From Alphaproteobacteria bacterium UBA6411 (GTDB taxonomy: Bacteria > Pseudomonadota > Alphaproteobacteria > CAAGCB01 > CAG-977): a DNA stretch of 64,000 nt. The position numbers and the translations under genes were made by a program. Positions 1-8,063 of this stretch are shown here, in pieces. The notes beneath the pieces were generated by a model. The model was not told where the DNA came from, ran no database searches, and worked only from the letters and a program-made list of their open reading frames with translations. The DNA is taken from the NCBI GenBank assembly GCA_002438565.1, contig DJPN01000002.1, positions 1 through 64,000 of the forward strand, read 5' to 3'. Position 1 is the stretch's first letter. Each line of letters opens with the position of its first letter.

Positions 1-1392
1 TGTTCGGGCGCGCAGGTCATCGTGTCTGGCGGCAAATGCGGCTGCTCCGCTTCGACAACTTGCCCCGCGGGTCAATACAAAACGGACGATTGTTCGTGCC
101 GCAACTGCGCGAAAGACGACACTTACAACAGATGCGGCTGCGTTGCGCCTTTGGTTCCCAACGGATCGGGCGGCTGTTATTGCAAGGAAACGACCTGCGC
201 GGCGGGTAATTCGTTCAGCACGTCGTCGTGCGGATGTGTTCCCTGCACGGACAACGCGTCCTGTCAATATCCCTGCGCGAACGGGCAAGCCCCCGACGGC
301 AAGGGCGGATGCGTCGTCGTTGACGCATGCGCTAACGTAACTTGCTCCGGCGATCTGGTTTGCTCAAACGGCGCTTGCGTCTGTCCGTCGGACAGACCGT
401 ATTGGGACGGATCGTCGTGCCAGCCGTGCTTGCAGGACAGCCAGTGCGGCACGAACAAATACTGCTATGACAACGGCGCGGGCGCGCGTTCGTGCGACGA
501 CGACTGTTCGGCCGTCTGCCCCGTCGGTTATCGCGAAGGCGGCCAAATGCCGAACCTGCCTGCCGGAAACGCCCCCGACGGTAAAACGATTAAAACCAGC
601 GGCACCTGCAACGGCAGACCGTGCTGGGGTTATTTCGATTCTTCCGCCCCGTCGACGGGAACAAAAACATGCGAAGAGATCAACAGCAATTACATCTCGG
701 GAACGGGCAGCTGGATGTCTGATTGCGCCAACAGCGGCGGAAAGCCCACCCAAATCGACGTTCCGACATCGAAAACGGGCAAGTGCTTTATCTGCCAAAA
801 AGATAATTCTTCCAGCTGTAAAACCGAAGCCGAAGTGAAAAAATACTGCAACGATAAAGGAGTTGGTATTGCTACAACAAACGGAACGCAAAACGGCAAA
901 GCTTGTTATTCATGCTTTGCGTATTGTGCCAACCTTTCTCCTGCCGGCACCTACTTTACAAAAGGCAAAGGCAACTGCCCGTCTGGCAAAATCGAAATTG
1001 ATGCGAAAAAAGCCGGCGCGGACGGCAAGTGCTACGCTTGCGGTACGGATTCGTGCGAAAACCACGGCATGACATCGGATTCGTCCAAGTCGCCCCAGCC
1101 GAACTTTGTCGCAACAACCATCAACGGCAAAAAGTGCTACGTGCTGACGGGCAGCGGAACTTCAAGCGGCGGAACTTCATCTTCGTGCTCAAAAAAATGC
1201 AGTCCGTCGTCTGCGGGAACATATCGTGCAGGAAGCAAAGTTTGTTTCTTCGGGAATTCTTTCTCTAAAAACGCATGGACTGCTTCCGGCGGATGTTGCG
1301 ACTATGTTTATTGTCAGACCGTTCCGACAGGAAACTATTGCCAAGTCGGCAGTGACGGAATTCTGGTCGGAGGAGTCTGCCCCAGAGAGTAA
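1..1392 (+). CDS. Cysteine-rich secreted-type protein, 5' end missing
   Basis: The frame is open from base 1 with no stop upstream, so the gene begins outside the window; about 463 residues are visible. Cysteines are very frequent along its whole length, in short CxC, CxxC and CxCxxC clusters separated by Gly/Ser/Asn/Asp-rich loops (for example CGCVPC and CVCPSD), like small disulphide-knotted repeats of EGF or keratin-associated type. There is no membrane anchor in the visible part and the C-terminus ends in VCPRE. Disulphide-rich composition implies export, but the signal peptide would lie off the window. The spacing is too irregular to assign a named repeat family, so surface protein or adhesin is an inference only. 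A strong inverted repeat follows 70 bases downstream. Confidence 0.75.
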   Translation, partial: CSGAQVIVSGGKCGCSASTTCPAGQYKTDDCSCRNCAKDDTYNRCGCVAPLVPNGSGGCYCKETTCAAGNSFSTSSCGCVPCTDNASCQYPCANGQAPDGKGGCVVVDACANVTCSGDLVCSNGACVCPSDRPYWDGSSCQPCLQDSQCGTNKYCYDNGAGARSCDDDCSAVCPVGYREGGQMPNLPAGNAPDGKTIKTSGTCNGRPCWGYFDSSAPSTGTKTCEEINSNYISGTGSWMSDCANSGGKPTQIDVPTSKTGKCFICQKDNSSSCKTEAEVKKYCNDKGVGIATTNGTQNGKACYSCFAYCANLSPAGTYFTKGKGNCPSGKIEIDAKKAGADGKCYACGTDSCENHGMTSDSSKSPQPNFVATTINGKKCYVLTGSGTSSGGTSSSCSKKCSPSSAGTYRAGSKVCFFGNSFSKNAWTASGGCCDYVYCQTVPTGNYCQVGSDGILVGGVCPRE

Positions 1393-1461
1393 TTCTATGC
1401 TTAATGCCGCCGCGGTGTAAAAATCGCGGCGGTAAAAACTTTTCCGCTTAAAACGGAAAAA

Positions 1462-1494
1462 GGGGGCAAGTCTGTTGGTCCGGACTTGCCCCCC
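1462..1494. terminator. Bidirectional rho-independent terminator
   Basis: An 11-bp stem, gggggcaagtc paired with gacttgccccc, lies between two convergent genes. On the minus strand it is followed by a T run (cccctttttcc), so it suits the cold-shock gene best; on the plus strand it is followed by ctgctttt. Confidence 0.8.
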
Positions 1495-1502
1495 TGCTTT
1501 TG

Positions 1503-1709
1503 TCAATGAATCTGCAGATTTTCGGCGCAAATCCTGCCGTCTTTCCCCGTCATGAGGTCGTATTCCACCGTTTGTCCGTCCTGCAATCCGCGAACGCCCG
1601 CTTTGTGAACGGCGGAAATGTGGACAAACACGTCTTTGCCGCCCTCCGCGGGACAAATAAAGCCGAATCCTTTGGACAGATTGAACCATTTTACCGTACC
1701 TGTGCTCAT
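1503..1709 (-). CDS. Cold-shock domain protein (CspA family)
   Basis: This 68-residue protein is a single cold-shock OB fold that binds single-stranded RNA and DNA. The N-terminus MSTGTVKWFN is the classic opening, RNP1 is KGFGFI and RNP2 is VFVHIS. I start it at the ATG at 1709, since the frame upstream encodes nothing of the family and a purine-rich AAGGGAAAAG precedes this ATG. A possible promoter is TATACT at 1747-1752 with TTGGAC at 1768-1773, but its spacer is only 15 bp. It is monocistronic and ends at a bidirectional terminator. The paralogue letter cannot be assigned from sequence alone. Confidence 0.95.
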   Translation of the reverse strand: MSTGTVKWFNLSKGFGFICPAEGGKDVFVHISAVHKAGVRGLQDGQTVEYDLMTGKDGRICAENLQIH

Positions 1710-1883
1710 TTTTCTTTTCCCTTTGTCAAACATTGAAAACGGCATCAGTATAACAAACCCGTTTTGCGTCCAACAGACGGACAAAAGCTTATATTCCTGC
1801 GATATTTTTCACTTTTTCCTTTCAAATTTCGACAAAACGGGTATAAATAGCGTAACCGATGTTGTTCTGAAGGGAGAAACACC

Positions 1884-2351
1884 ATGATGGAATTTTTTGA
1901 AAACGTCGATTTGAAACAGCGTATCGCGTTTTTGGGAACAATCGCGCATCTGGCGCGCGTCGACGGCGATTTCGACGGCAACGAAAAACAATTCTTTGTC
2001 GATTTGGCAAAGCTTTACAACCTGTCCAAAGACGACGCCAAAGAAGCCATCCGCCCCAGAACCGAGGAGGAAGCTTTGGCTTTGGTGAAAAACATCACCG
2101 ATCCGGGGTTCGCGCTGGTGTTGATCCGCGAAATGTTCTATCTGGGATACGAAGACGGCGATTTGTCCGATTCCGAAATTCTGTTTATCTCGAAAGTCGG
2201 CATGGCTTTGAACATTCCGTTGGAAAAAATGGAAAGAATCAGCAACTGGGTCATCCGCGGCATTGAATGGGAAGAAGAAGGCGCGGACATCTTTTCGGAT
2301 TATCAGCATGACGATATGTCCGAAGAGGAATTGGACTCGTACGATTTTTAA
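1884..2351 (+). CDS. TerB-like domain protein
   Basis: This 155-residue acidic helical protein has the TerB/DjlA N-terminal fold pattern: residues 18-30 (LGTIAHLARVDGD) match the family's A-x-x-D-G signature and a second acidic repeat, YEDGDLSDSE, follows near residue 90. The family is linked to tellurite response and membrane stress, and the acidic loops are proposed to bind metal; its role here is unknown. AAGGGAG sits 7 bases before the ATG. A weak promoter may be TTTCAA (1820) with TATAAA (1842), 16 bp apart. The C-terminal 25 residues are very acidic. infA follows 22 bp downstream, so the two may be cotranscribed. Confidence 0.7.
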   Translation: MMEFFENVDLKQRIAFLGTIAHLARVDGDFDGNEKQFFVDLAKLYNLSKDDAKEAIRPRTEEEALALVKNITDPGFALVLIREMFYLGYEDGDLSDSEILFISKVGMALNIPLEKMERISNWVIRGIEWEEEGADIFSDYQHDDMSEEELDSYDF

Positions 2352-2373
2352 TTGCTTACAGTGAGGATTGTTA

Positions 2374-2619
2374 ATGGCAAAAGAAGAGTTATTGGAATTC
2401 AGCGGCGTCGTTGTCGAAAAACTGCCCAACGCCATGTTCCGCGTCAAATTGGAAAACGGACATGAAATTTTGGCGCACACCGCGGGAAAAATGCGCAAAT
2501 TCCGCATTCGCGTCATGGTGGGCGACAAGGTCGACATCGAAATGACGCCTTATGATTTGACCAAAGGCCGCATTACTTTCCGTCACAAAACGCCGACCGC
2601 GCCCGCCGCGCAAGCGTAA
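2374..2619 (+). CDS. infA: Translation initiation factor IF-1
   Basis: This 81-residue single OB-fold protein is IF-1, which occupies the ribosomal A site during initiation. The opening MAKEELLEFSG, the core FRVKLENGHEILAH and the segment IRVMVGDKVDIEMTPYDL are diagnostic. It has a short Ala/Pro-rich tail after FRHKTP. I use the ATG at 2374 with GTGAGG upstream rather than a TTG six bases earlier. A strong terminator follows at once. Confidence 0.97.
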   Translation: MAKEELLEFSGVVVEKLPNAMFRVKLENGHEILAHTAGKMRKFRIRVMVGDKVDIEMTPYDLTKGRITFRHKTPTAPAAQA

Positions 2620-2625
2620 TCGAAT

Positions 2626-2654
2626 TAAAAAAACCGCCCTTTCGGGCGGTTTTT
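2626..2654. terminator. Rho-independent terminator between convergent genes
   Basis: The stem aaaaccgccc/gggcggtttt has a four-base loop (tttc), an A run before it and a T run after it, so it can work for infA on the plus strand and for the His-rich gene on the minus strand. Confidence 0.88.
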
Positions 2655-2656
2655 CC

Positions 2657-3022
2657 TTAATCCGGTATGTAATCGTGCAAAATCAACGCTAAATTCAACA
2701 GCGTTTTTTTCTTTTTGACCGACAAATCCTCCAGCGCTTCCGCCAGCAAATCGTCAACGTCCGTGTCTTTGTCGACGCCCAGCAGTTCGCCCAGCTCGTC
2801 ACATTCGTTCATTTCCGTTTGCAGCAAAGAAAACGCGTCGTCGGGAATTTCATCGTCCAGTCCGAACATCGCGCTGACCGAACGGTAATCGTCGGGGTTC
2901 AGTTTGTGTTCTTCGCAATGTTCATGCCCGCAGCCGCATTCATGGTCATGAGAATGTCCGCATCCGCAGTCGTGATGATGGTCGTGGTGACCACAGCAGC
3001 AATGTTCGTGTTCGTTTTTCAT
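2657..3022 (-). CDS. His/Cys-rich metal-binding protein
   Basis: The first 40 of 121 residues are almost entirely His, Cys, Asp and Glu, with clusters such as CCCGHHDHHHDCGCGH. This tail looks built to hold several Zn2+, Ni2+ or similar ions, as in SlyD or HypB tails. The remaining 80 residues are acidic and helical with no recognised domain. There is no signal peptide, so it should be cytosolic. It lies 12 bp downstream of rsmE in the same direction and probably shares its transcript. Metal storage or a metallochaperone is an inference from composition. Confidence 0.7.
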   Translation of the reverse strand: MKNEHEHCCCGHHDHHHDCGCGHSHDHECGCGHEHCEEHKLNPDDYRSVSAMFGLDDEIPDDAFSLLQTEMNECDELGELLGVDKDTDVDDLLAEALEDLSVKKKKTLLNLALILHDYIPD

Positions 3023-3034
3023 TTCTCTATCCTT

Positions 3035-3739
3035 TTATCGACACATAAAAAGAGCCAAAGCGGCAATGGATGCCGTTTCCGCCCGTAAAATCCGTTCGCC
3101 CAAATCCAGCCCGACCGTGTTCGGCGTTTTGGCGATTAAAGCGCGCTCCGCTTCGGAAAATCCGCCCTCGGGTCCCGTCAGAAAAGCCGCGCGTTCCACA
3201 CCCGCGAACACTTCGCCCGCGCGTTTGCCCCGCCCCGTTTCGTCCAAATGGAACAGCACGGGGTCGCTTTCGCCCCACCCTGCCAGCACATCGCGCAAAA
3301 GGGCGGGGTCGTCCACCTGCGGCACGTCCAAACGGCGGCATTGTTCGCACGCCTCTATCACGGTCGCTTTCAGCCGTTCGACATTGACGCGCTTCATCGC
3401 CGTATAATCGGTGATGACGGGGACAAGGCGTGTCGCGCCAAGCTCCGTCGCTTTTTCCGCGACCAGTTCCGTACAGTCGCGCTTCAGCGGGGAAAAGTAC
3501 AGCCGCACGTCGCGCGGTTCGGGCTGTCCGCGCAAAACCCTGCAAATCTGGATGTCGCCGCTTTTCTTGCCCAAAGCGGACAAAACAGCCGCGAATTCGC
3601 CGTTTTTTCCGTCAAAAACATACAGCTCCGCCCCGACGTCCGCGCGCAGAACGTTTTTCAAGTAATGCACTTGGTTTTCGGGCAAAGCGACGGTTTGCCC
3701 CACACTTAAAGGACTGTCGATGAACAGACGGATTTGCAT
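3035..3739 (-). CDS. rsmE: 16S rRNA (uracil-1498-N3)-methyltransferase
   Basis: This 234-residue protein has a PUA-like N-terminus (NQVHYLKNVLR) and a SPOUT domain with the deep-knot motifs FLTGPEGGFSEAE and LDLGERILRAETAS that bind S-adenosylmethionine. The family methylates U1498 of 16S rRNA. Length matches the family (about 240). Its start codon directly abuts the stop of the HD-GYP gene, so translation is probably coupled. The His-rich gene follows. Confidence 0.95.
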   Translation of the reverse strand: MQIRLFIDSPLSVGQTVALPENQVHYLKNVLRADVGAELYVFDGKNGEFAAVLSALGKKSGDIQICRVLRGQPEPRDVRLYFSPLKRDCTELVAEKATELGATRLVPVITDYTAMKRVNVERLKATVIEACEQCRRLDVPQVDDPALLRDVLAGWGESDPVLFHLDETGRGKRAGEVFAGVERAAFLTGPEGGFSEAERALIAKTPNTVGLDLGERILRAETASIAALALFMCR

Positions 3740-5479
3740 TTATTCTCCTGCCGCATGAACGATGAAAGACGCCGCGTCGAAATCGTCGATTTGTTCGGGC
3801 TTCATATATTCGGATGCGTATTCCTTGTACACCCCCGATGTCAAGAACAAGTTGAACAAATCGGGGTCGATGTGACCGCTTTTCGCCATATCCGCCATAA
3901 TCGCAACGATTTGGGACAGCGTTTTAATCTTTTTATAGGGGCGGTCGGTGGACGACAAAGCCTCGAACACGTCCGCCAGTCCCAAAATCCGCGCGGGAAC
4001 GGACATCTGATCGCGCTTCAAGTGGTTGGGGAAGCCCGTTCCGTCCATGCGTTCATGATGCCCGCCCGCATATTCGACGACGTTTTTGATGTTCGGCGGG
4101 AACGGAATCGCTTTCAGCATTTCAATCGTCATGTCGATATGGCTGTTGATTTTTTTGGCTTCTTCGGGCGTCAAAGTGCCGCGCACGACGGACAGGTTGT
4201 GAAATTCGCCGCGGTTGTAGCCGCCGAAAACGTGATCGGGGCGGTCTTCCAGCAGCGGTTCTTTCGGATTTGTTTTGGGCGGCGGGTTGGCTTTCATGCG
4301 CTCCAATTCATCCCATGACAAGCCCAGCGTTTTGTCAAACCAGCGGTGATACGTCCGCTGTCCGATTTCGCGGATGCGTTCTACATCGTCGTCGCTGAGC
4401 GGCGCATAACCCACGTTTGAATTTGCCAGAAACGCGAAATCGTCCTCCAGCTTTTTGACTTTGGCGTTGAATTCGTCGCGCAAAGTTTCCGCGGGCGCCG
4501 TGTTCGCCAGCCGTTTTTTCAAATAGTCGATATGCGCGTCGCGGCGCAAAATCTCGAATCTGGCGCGGATTTCATGGATTCGGTTGGAAACGGTTTCAAG
4601 CTTTGTCGCCTTGTCCAGCACATATTCGGGGGTCGTAACCTTGCCGCAGTCGTGCAGCCATGTCGCCAAGTGAAAAGCGTACCATTCGTCTTCGGACATT
4701 TCAAAGTCGGAAAACGCGCCGTCGGAATCCATTACCGCCGCCAAAGCCAGCTTGCGCGCGATAATCGGCACGCGCTGGCAATGCGCGCCCGTGTACGGCG
4801 ATTTGTCGTCAATGGCACGGGCGATGACCTCCAAAAACGCTTCCAGCACGTTTTTCTGCGCTTCAATCAGCTGTTGGTTGTCAATGGCGACCGCAGCGTT
4901 CGACGCCAGCGCTTCAACCAATTTTTGCACCGATTTTGAAAAGAATATCGTTTCCCCGTCCTTTGTGCGGGCGTTAATCAGCTGCAAAACGGCGACCACC
5001 TGCCCCGAACGGGTTTTCAGCGGCACGGTCAGAAAGGATTTCGACCGATAGCCCGACGATTTGTCGAACTTCTGCGTTCCCGAAAAATCGAAATCCTCGG
5101 AATCGTACGCATCGGGGACATTGACGATTTGTTCGGTCAAAGCGGCGTACGTCGCCACGTTTTTGGTGTTCGGTTCGCCCGTTTCGGGATCGTACAGATA
5201 CAGGGGCGGGAACGGAATTTCCTTTTTTTCCGCCGTGCCGCCCATTTTGATTCCCAAGGCGTCATTGTGCAGAATGGAAAAAATCAGCTGGTTGCCGGCC
5301 AAATCGGTCAAGTAGAGCGTTCCCGCCTCGGCATTGGAAAATTCTTTGGCGGCGGTCAGAATGGTTTCCAGCAGGACGTCCATATCCTGCTGAGCGGACA
5401 AATCAATACCGATTTGGAACAGCCTGTTCAGCTCTTCCGCCGAAAGAGTTACCGTTTCCTCTGCGCCCGTTTCGACCAT
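3740..5479 (-). CDS. GAF-HD-GYP protein (probable cyclic-di-GMP phosphodiesterase)
   Basis: This 579-residue soluble protein has a GAF domain at about 30-205 and an HD-GYP domain at about 210-545. The HD pair is in LHDCGK (276-277), and the GYP block reads HHERMDGTGFP (474-484), with Phe in place of Tyr. The downstream LADVFEALSSTDRPYK matches the metal-binding helix of the family. About 150 residues are inserted between the HD and GYP motifs. No membrane segment is seen, so the GAF domain probably senses a small ligand. The retained catalytic residues suggest an active phosphodiesterase. It leads an operon with rsmE and the His-rich gene, behind a near-consensus promoter. Confidence 0.88.
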   Translation of the reverse strand: MVETGAEETVTLSAEELNRLFQIGIDLSAQQDMDVLLETILTAAKEFSNAEAGTLYLTDLAGNQLIFSILHNDALGIKMGGTAEKKEIPFPPLYLYDPETGEPNTKNVATYAALTEQIVNVPDAYDSEDFDFSGTQKFDKSSGYRSKSFLTVPLKTRSGQVVAVLQLINARTKDGETIFFSKSVQKLVEALASNAAVAIDNQQLIEAQKNVLEAFLEVIARAIDDKSPYTGAHCQRVPIIARKLALAAVMDSDGAFSDFEMSEDEWYAFHLATWLHDCGKVTTPEYVLDKATKLETVSNRIHEIRARFEILRRDAHIDYLKKRLANTAPAETLRDEFNAKVKKLEDDFAFLANSNVGYAPLSDDDVERIREIGQRTYHRWFDKTLGLSWDELERMKANPPPKTNPKEPLLEDRPDHVFGGYNRGEFHNLSVVRGTLTPEEAKKINSHIDMTIEMLKAIPFPPNIKNVVEYAGGHHERMDGTGFPNHLKRDQMSVPARILGLADVFEALSSTDRPYKKIKTLSQIVAIMADMAKSGHIDPDLFNLFLTSGVYKEYASEYMKPEQIDDFDAASFIVHAAGE

Positions 5480-5501
5480 GATTTTGCCCCGTTTTCTTTT
5501 T

Positions 5502-5530
5502 ATTATAAAGACTTACAATGCAGGAGTCAA
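5502..5530 (-). promoter_or_regulatory. Sigma-70 type promoter of the GAF-HD-GYP operon
   Basis: Read on the minus strand: TTGACT (5525-5530), a 17-bp spacer, TATAAT (5502-5507). Transcription would start about 16 bases before the ATG at 5479. Confidence 0.75.
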
Positions 5531-5616
5531 ACCTTACGCCCCGTACTAAAACCAAAAATTAACTGAACCGAAAGCATTTCCGGTGTATAATTCGCAAAAT
5601 TACAGGAGTTTTTTGT

Positions 5617-6363
5617 ATGGTTCTGTTTCCGAAAAGCATCCCCGCACATTCCAAAGAATCCGATGACAAATCGGCGCAAAAGTCCTTTTTCCCGCCGCTG
5701 TCCGTCCTTTGCCTGTTCGGGATTTGCCTGTCGGCTTTGCTGTGCTTCGCGTTTCAAAGCGGGCGGTTCGTCGAATTGCGCATCCCCTTGTTTTTAATGG
5801 AAATTCAAGCGGGTCTGATTTTTTCCGCGGTATGTTTTTTGTTTTTGGCGGCTTTGATTGCCGTCATGGTGCAAAAATCCTTTATCACGGGCAATTCGGG
5901 ACGCACTTTAATCGGCAGAAGCCGCCATGTCAGCTATTTCTTTTCGATTTTGACGACGCTGGCGTTCGCGGTTTATATGTGCGCGGTCGCTGTTTATTCG
6001 CTGAAATCGGGCGTGTTTTTGCGCGAATCCCTGTTCATCGCCGTGCTGTACGTCTGCGTGCTGATTCCGCATTTCAAAGCGGGCAAAACACCGTTGGCGC
6101 ACACGTTCACGACGGCGGCGTTCGTCGTTGTTTTGAACATCACCGCTTTTTACGGCGGATTGGCGACGGCGAAAATCGAACGCAAGCCCGCCATCGCTTT
6201 GAACGGCGAAACGTTTATGCTGTGCGCGACGCAAAACAACACTTACATTTTGGCGGGCTTTGACACGATGCGCCAAAAAAGCAACGGCAAGCTCATGCTG
6301 CTGCCGAAAAACGCGCCCGCATTGGAAAATATGGTCTTCACCCCTGTCGGACATTTGAAATGA
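5617..6363 (+). CDS. Hypothetical multi-pass membrane protein
   Basis: The protein has 248 residues. After a hydrophilic 22-residue N-terminus there are about five hydrophobic segments (near 25-48, 60-83, 103-127, 133-150, 158-178), then a soluble C-terminal tail of about 70 residues. I do not recognise the family. ACAGGAG lies upstream of the ATG, and a TATAAT at 5586-5591 could be the -10 box, with only a poor -35. Its stop overlaps the pmbA start (ATGA), so the two are translationally coupled; nothing else links it to PmbA function. Confidence 0.6.
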   Translation: MVLFPKSIPAHSKESDDKSAQKSFFPPLSVLCLFGICLSALLCFAFQSGRFVELRIPLFLMEIQAGLIFSAVCFLFLAALIAVMVQKSFITGNSGRTLIGRSRHVSYFFSILTTLAFAVYMCAVAVYSLKSGVFLRESLFIAVLYVCVLIPHFKAGKTPLAHTFTTAAFVVVLNITAFYGGLATAKIERKPAIALNGETFMLCATQNNTYILAGFDTMRQKSNGKLMLLPKNAPALENMVFTPVGHLK

Positions 6364-7700
6364 ACAAAGCTTTATCCCCGTTTGACGCGGTATCCTTTTT
6401 AATCGACAAAGCCAAAAAATTCGGCGCGGACGCGGCGGAATCGTTCGGCGTTTTCAGCACGTCGGCAAGCGCGGACTGCCGTTTTCAAAAAACGGAATCG
6501 CTGGAATACACGCAAACCGCCGCCGTGGATTTGCGCGTGTTTTCGGGCAAACGCCAAGCCGTCGTCGCATCGTCCGTTTTGGACGAACAAACGCTGACGG
6601 AGCTTGCTCAGCGCGCGGTCGAAATGGCAAAAGCCGTTCCCGAAGACCCGTTTTGCGGCCTTGCCGACCCCGCGCAGCAGGCAACGGATTTTCCCGATTT
6701 GGATTTATACGATTCAACGGAAATTTCCACGGAAAAACTGCTGGAAACCGCTTTAAAGGCGGAAGACGCGGCGTTAAGCGTCAAAGGTGTCACAAACTCG
6801 GACGGCGCGGGGGCGTCGTTTGAAAAATCGGATGTGCTGATTGCGTCAACCACAGGCTTTTCCCGCCGTTATCAGCGGTCGTCCTGCGCTTTTTCCGTTT
6901 CCGTCATCGCGGGAACGGAGGCGAAAGAAACCGATTACGACTATTCGTCCGCCGTTTATTTTTCCGACTTGGAATCCCCCGAAAAAATCGGACAGCAAGC
7001 GGGCGAACGCGCGGTAAAGCGTCTGGGCGCGCAAAAAATCGAATCGGGCGTAATGGACGTCGTTTTTGAACCGCGCCTGTCCCGCGGCTTTGTCGGCGTG
7101 CTGGCTTCCGCAATCAACGGTTCGGCGATTGCGCGCGGCACGTCGTTTTTGAAAGATTCCTTGAACGACATTGTTTTAAATCCCGCGCTGTCCCTCATCG
7201 AAGACCCGTTTGTCAAACGCGGCGCGGCGTCCCGCACGTGCGATTCCGAAGGTTTGCCCTGCGTCAAGCGCGCGATTGTCGACAACGGACGGCTGACAAC
7301 GTGGCTGTTGGATTTGCGTTCCGCGCGGCAGCTGGGGCTTGCCCCCACGGGACACGGCGCGCGCGGATTGGGGGGCACGGCGCATCCCGCCCCGTCGAAC
7401 CTGTTTTTGACAGGCGGCACGGTCGCCCCGGCAGAGCTTTTCGCCGACATCAAGCGCGGACTTTACATTACGCAGCTGTTCGGACAGGGCGTCAATCTGA
7501 TTACGGGCGATTACAGCCGCGGCGCGTCGGGTTTTCTGATTGAAAACGGCAAAATCACAACGCCCGTTTCCGAAATCACCGTCGCGGGCAATTTGAAAGA
7601 CATGCTGAAATCGATGCAAGCCGCGAACGACATCGGCGGCAGACACGCCGTCAACGCGCCGACCGTGCGGCTGAACGGTCTGTCAATCGCAGGGAAATAG
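6360..7700 (+). CDS. pmbA: PmbA/TldE family metalloprotease subunit
   Basis: This 446-residue protein matches TldE/PmbA over its full length: the N-terminal domain with LEYTQTAAVDLRVF, the middle segment SRRYQRSSCAFSVSVIA and the C-terminal GLYITQLFGQGVNLITGDYS and GFLIENGKI. In E. coli TldD and TldE form a heterodimeric protease for unfolded peptides, including microcin B17 and the CcdA antitoxin. TldE lacks the HExxxH zinc motif of TldD, and none is seen here. The gene overlaps the upstream membrane-protein gene by 4 bp. TldD is not in this window, so a partner must lie elsewhere. Confidence 0.92.
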   Translation: MNKALSPFDAVSFLIDKAKKFGADAAESFGVFSTSASADCRFQKTESLEYTQTAAVDLRVFSGKRQAVVASSVLDEQTLTELAQRAVEMAKAVPEDPFCGLADPAQQATDFPDLDLYDSTEISTEKLLETALKAEDAALSVKGVTNSDGAGASFEKSDVLIASTTGFSRRYQRSSCAFSVSVIAGTEAKETDYDYSSAVYFSDLESPEKIGQQAGERAVKRLGAQKIESGVMDVVFEPRLSRGFVGVLASAINGSAIARGTSFLKDSLNDIVLNPALSLIEDPFVKRGAASRTCDSEGLPCVKRAIVDNGRLTTWLLDLRSARQLGLAPTGHGARGLGGTAHPAPSNLFLTGGTVAPAELFADIKRGLYITQLFGQGVNLITGDYSRGASGFLIENGKITTPVSEITVAGNLKDMLKSMQAANDIGGRHAVNAPTVRLNGLSIAGK

Positions 7701-7703
7701 ACC

Positions 7704-8063
7704 ATGGACATCAACCCTTTCGTCGGATTGGAACTGTGGCGCAAAGCGACGCTGGAACTGGTTAAAAAAGATACCGAGTCTGCCGATTTGTCCGCGCGGC
7801 AAACCGCCGTTTTGCTCAGCGTTTACTTAACGCCCGCGCCGCACACCGTCCGCGCGCTTGCCGCCGAATTGAACATATCGAAACCCGCGATTACCCGCGC
7901 CGTCGACCGATTGAGCGTTCTGGGCTTGATAGAGCGCAAAACCGACGAAAACGACCGCCGCAGCGTTTTGCTGGAACGCACCATGGCGGGCGCGAAGTAC
8001 GTCACAGAGCTGGGCGACATCATCGCCAAACAAGCTCTGGACGTTCGCAATCCGCTGTTTTAA
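7704..8063 (+). CDS. MarR family transcriptional regulator
   Basis: This 119-residue winged-helix regulator has the recognition segment LNISKPAITRAVDRL and the wing LIERKTDENDRRSV, which contains the family's D-x-R-R motif. It is shorter than typical MarR proteins (about 140) and its dimerisation helices are reduced. It starts 3 bp after pmbA and should be cotranscribed. Its final TAA interlocks with the stop of gltB on the other strand in the palindrome ttaa. Target and ligand are unknown. Confidence 0.85.
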   Translation: MDINPFVGLELWRKATLELVKKDTESADLSARQTAVLLSVYLTPAPHTVRALAAELNISKPAITRAVDRLSVLGLIERKTDENDRRSVLLERTMAGAKYVTELGDIIAKQALDVRNPLF

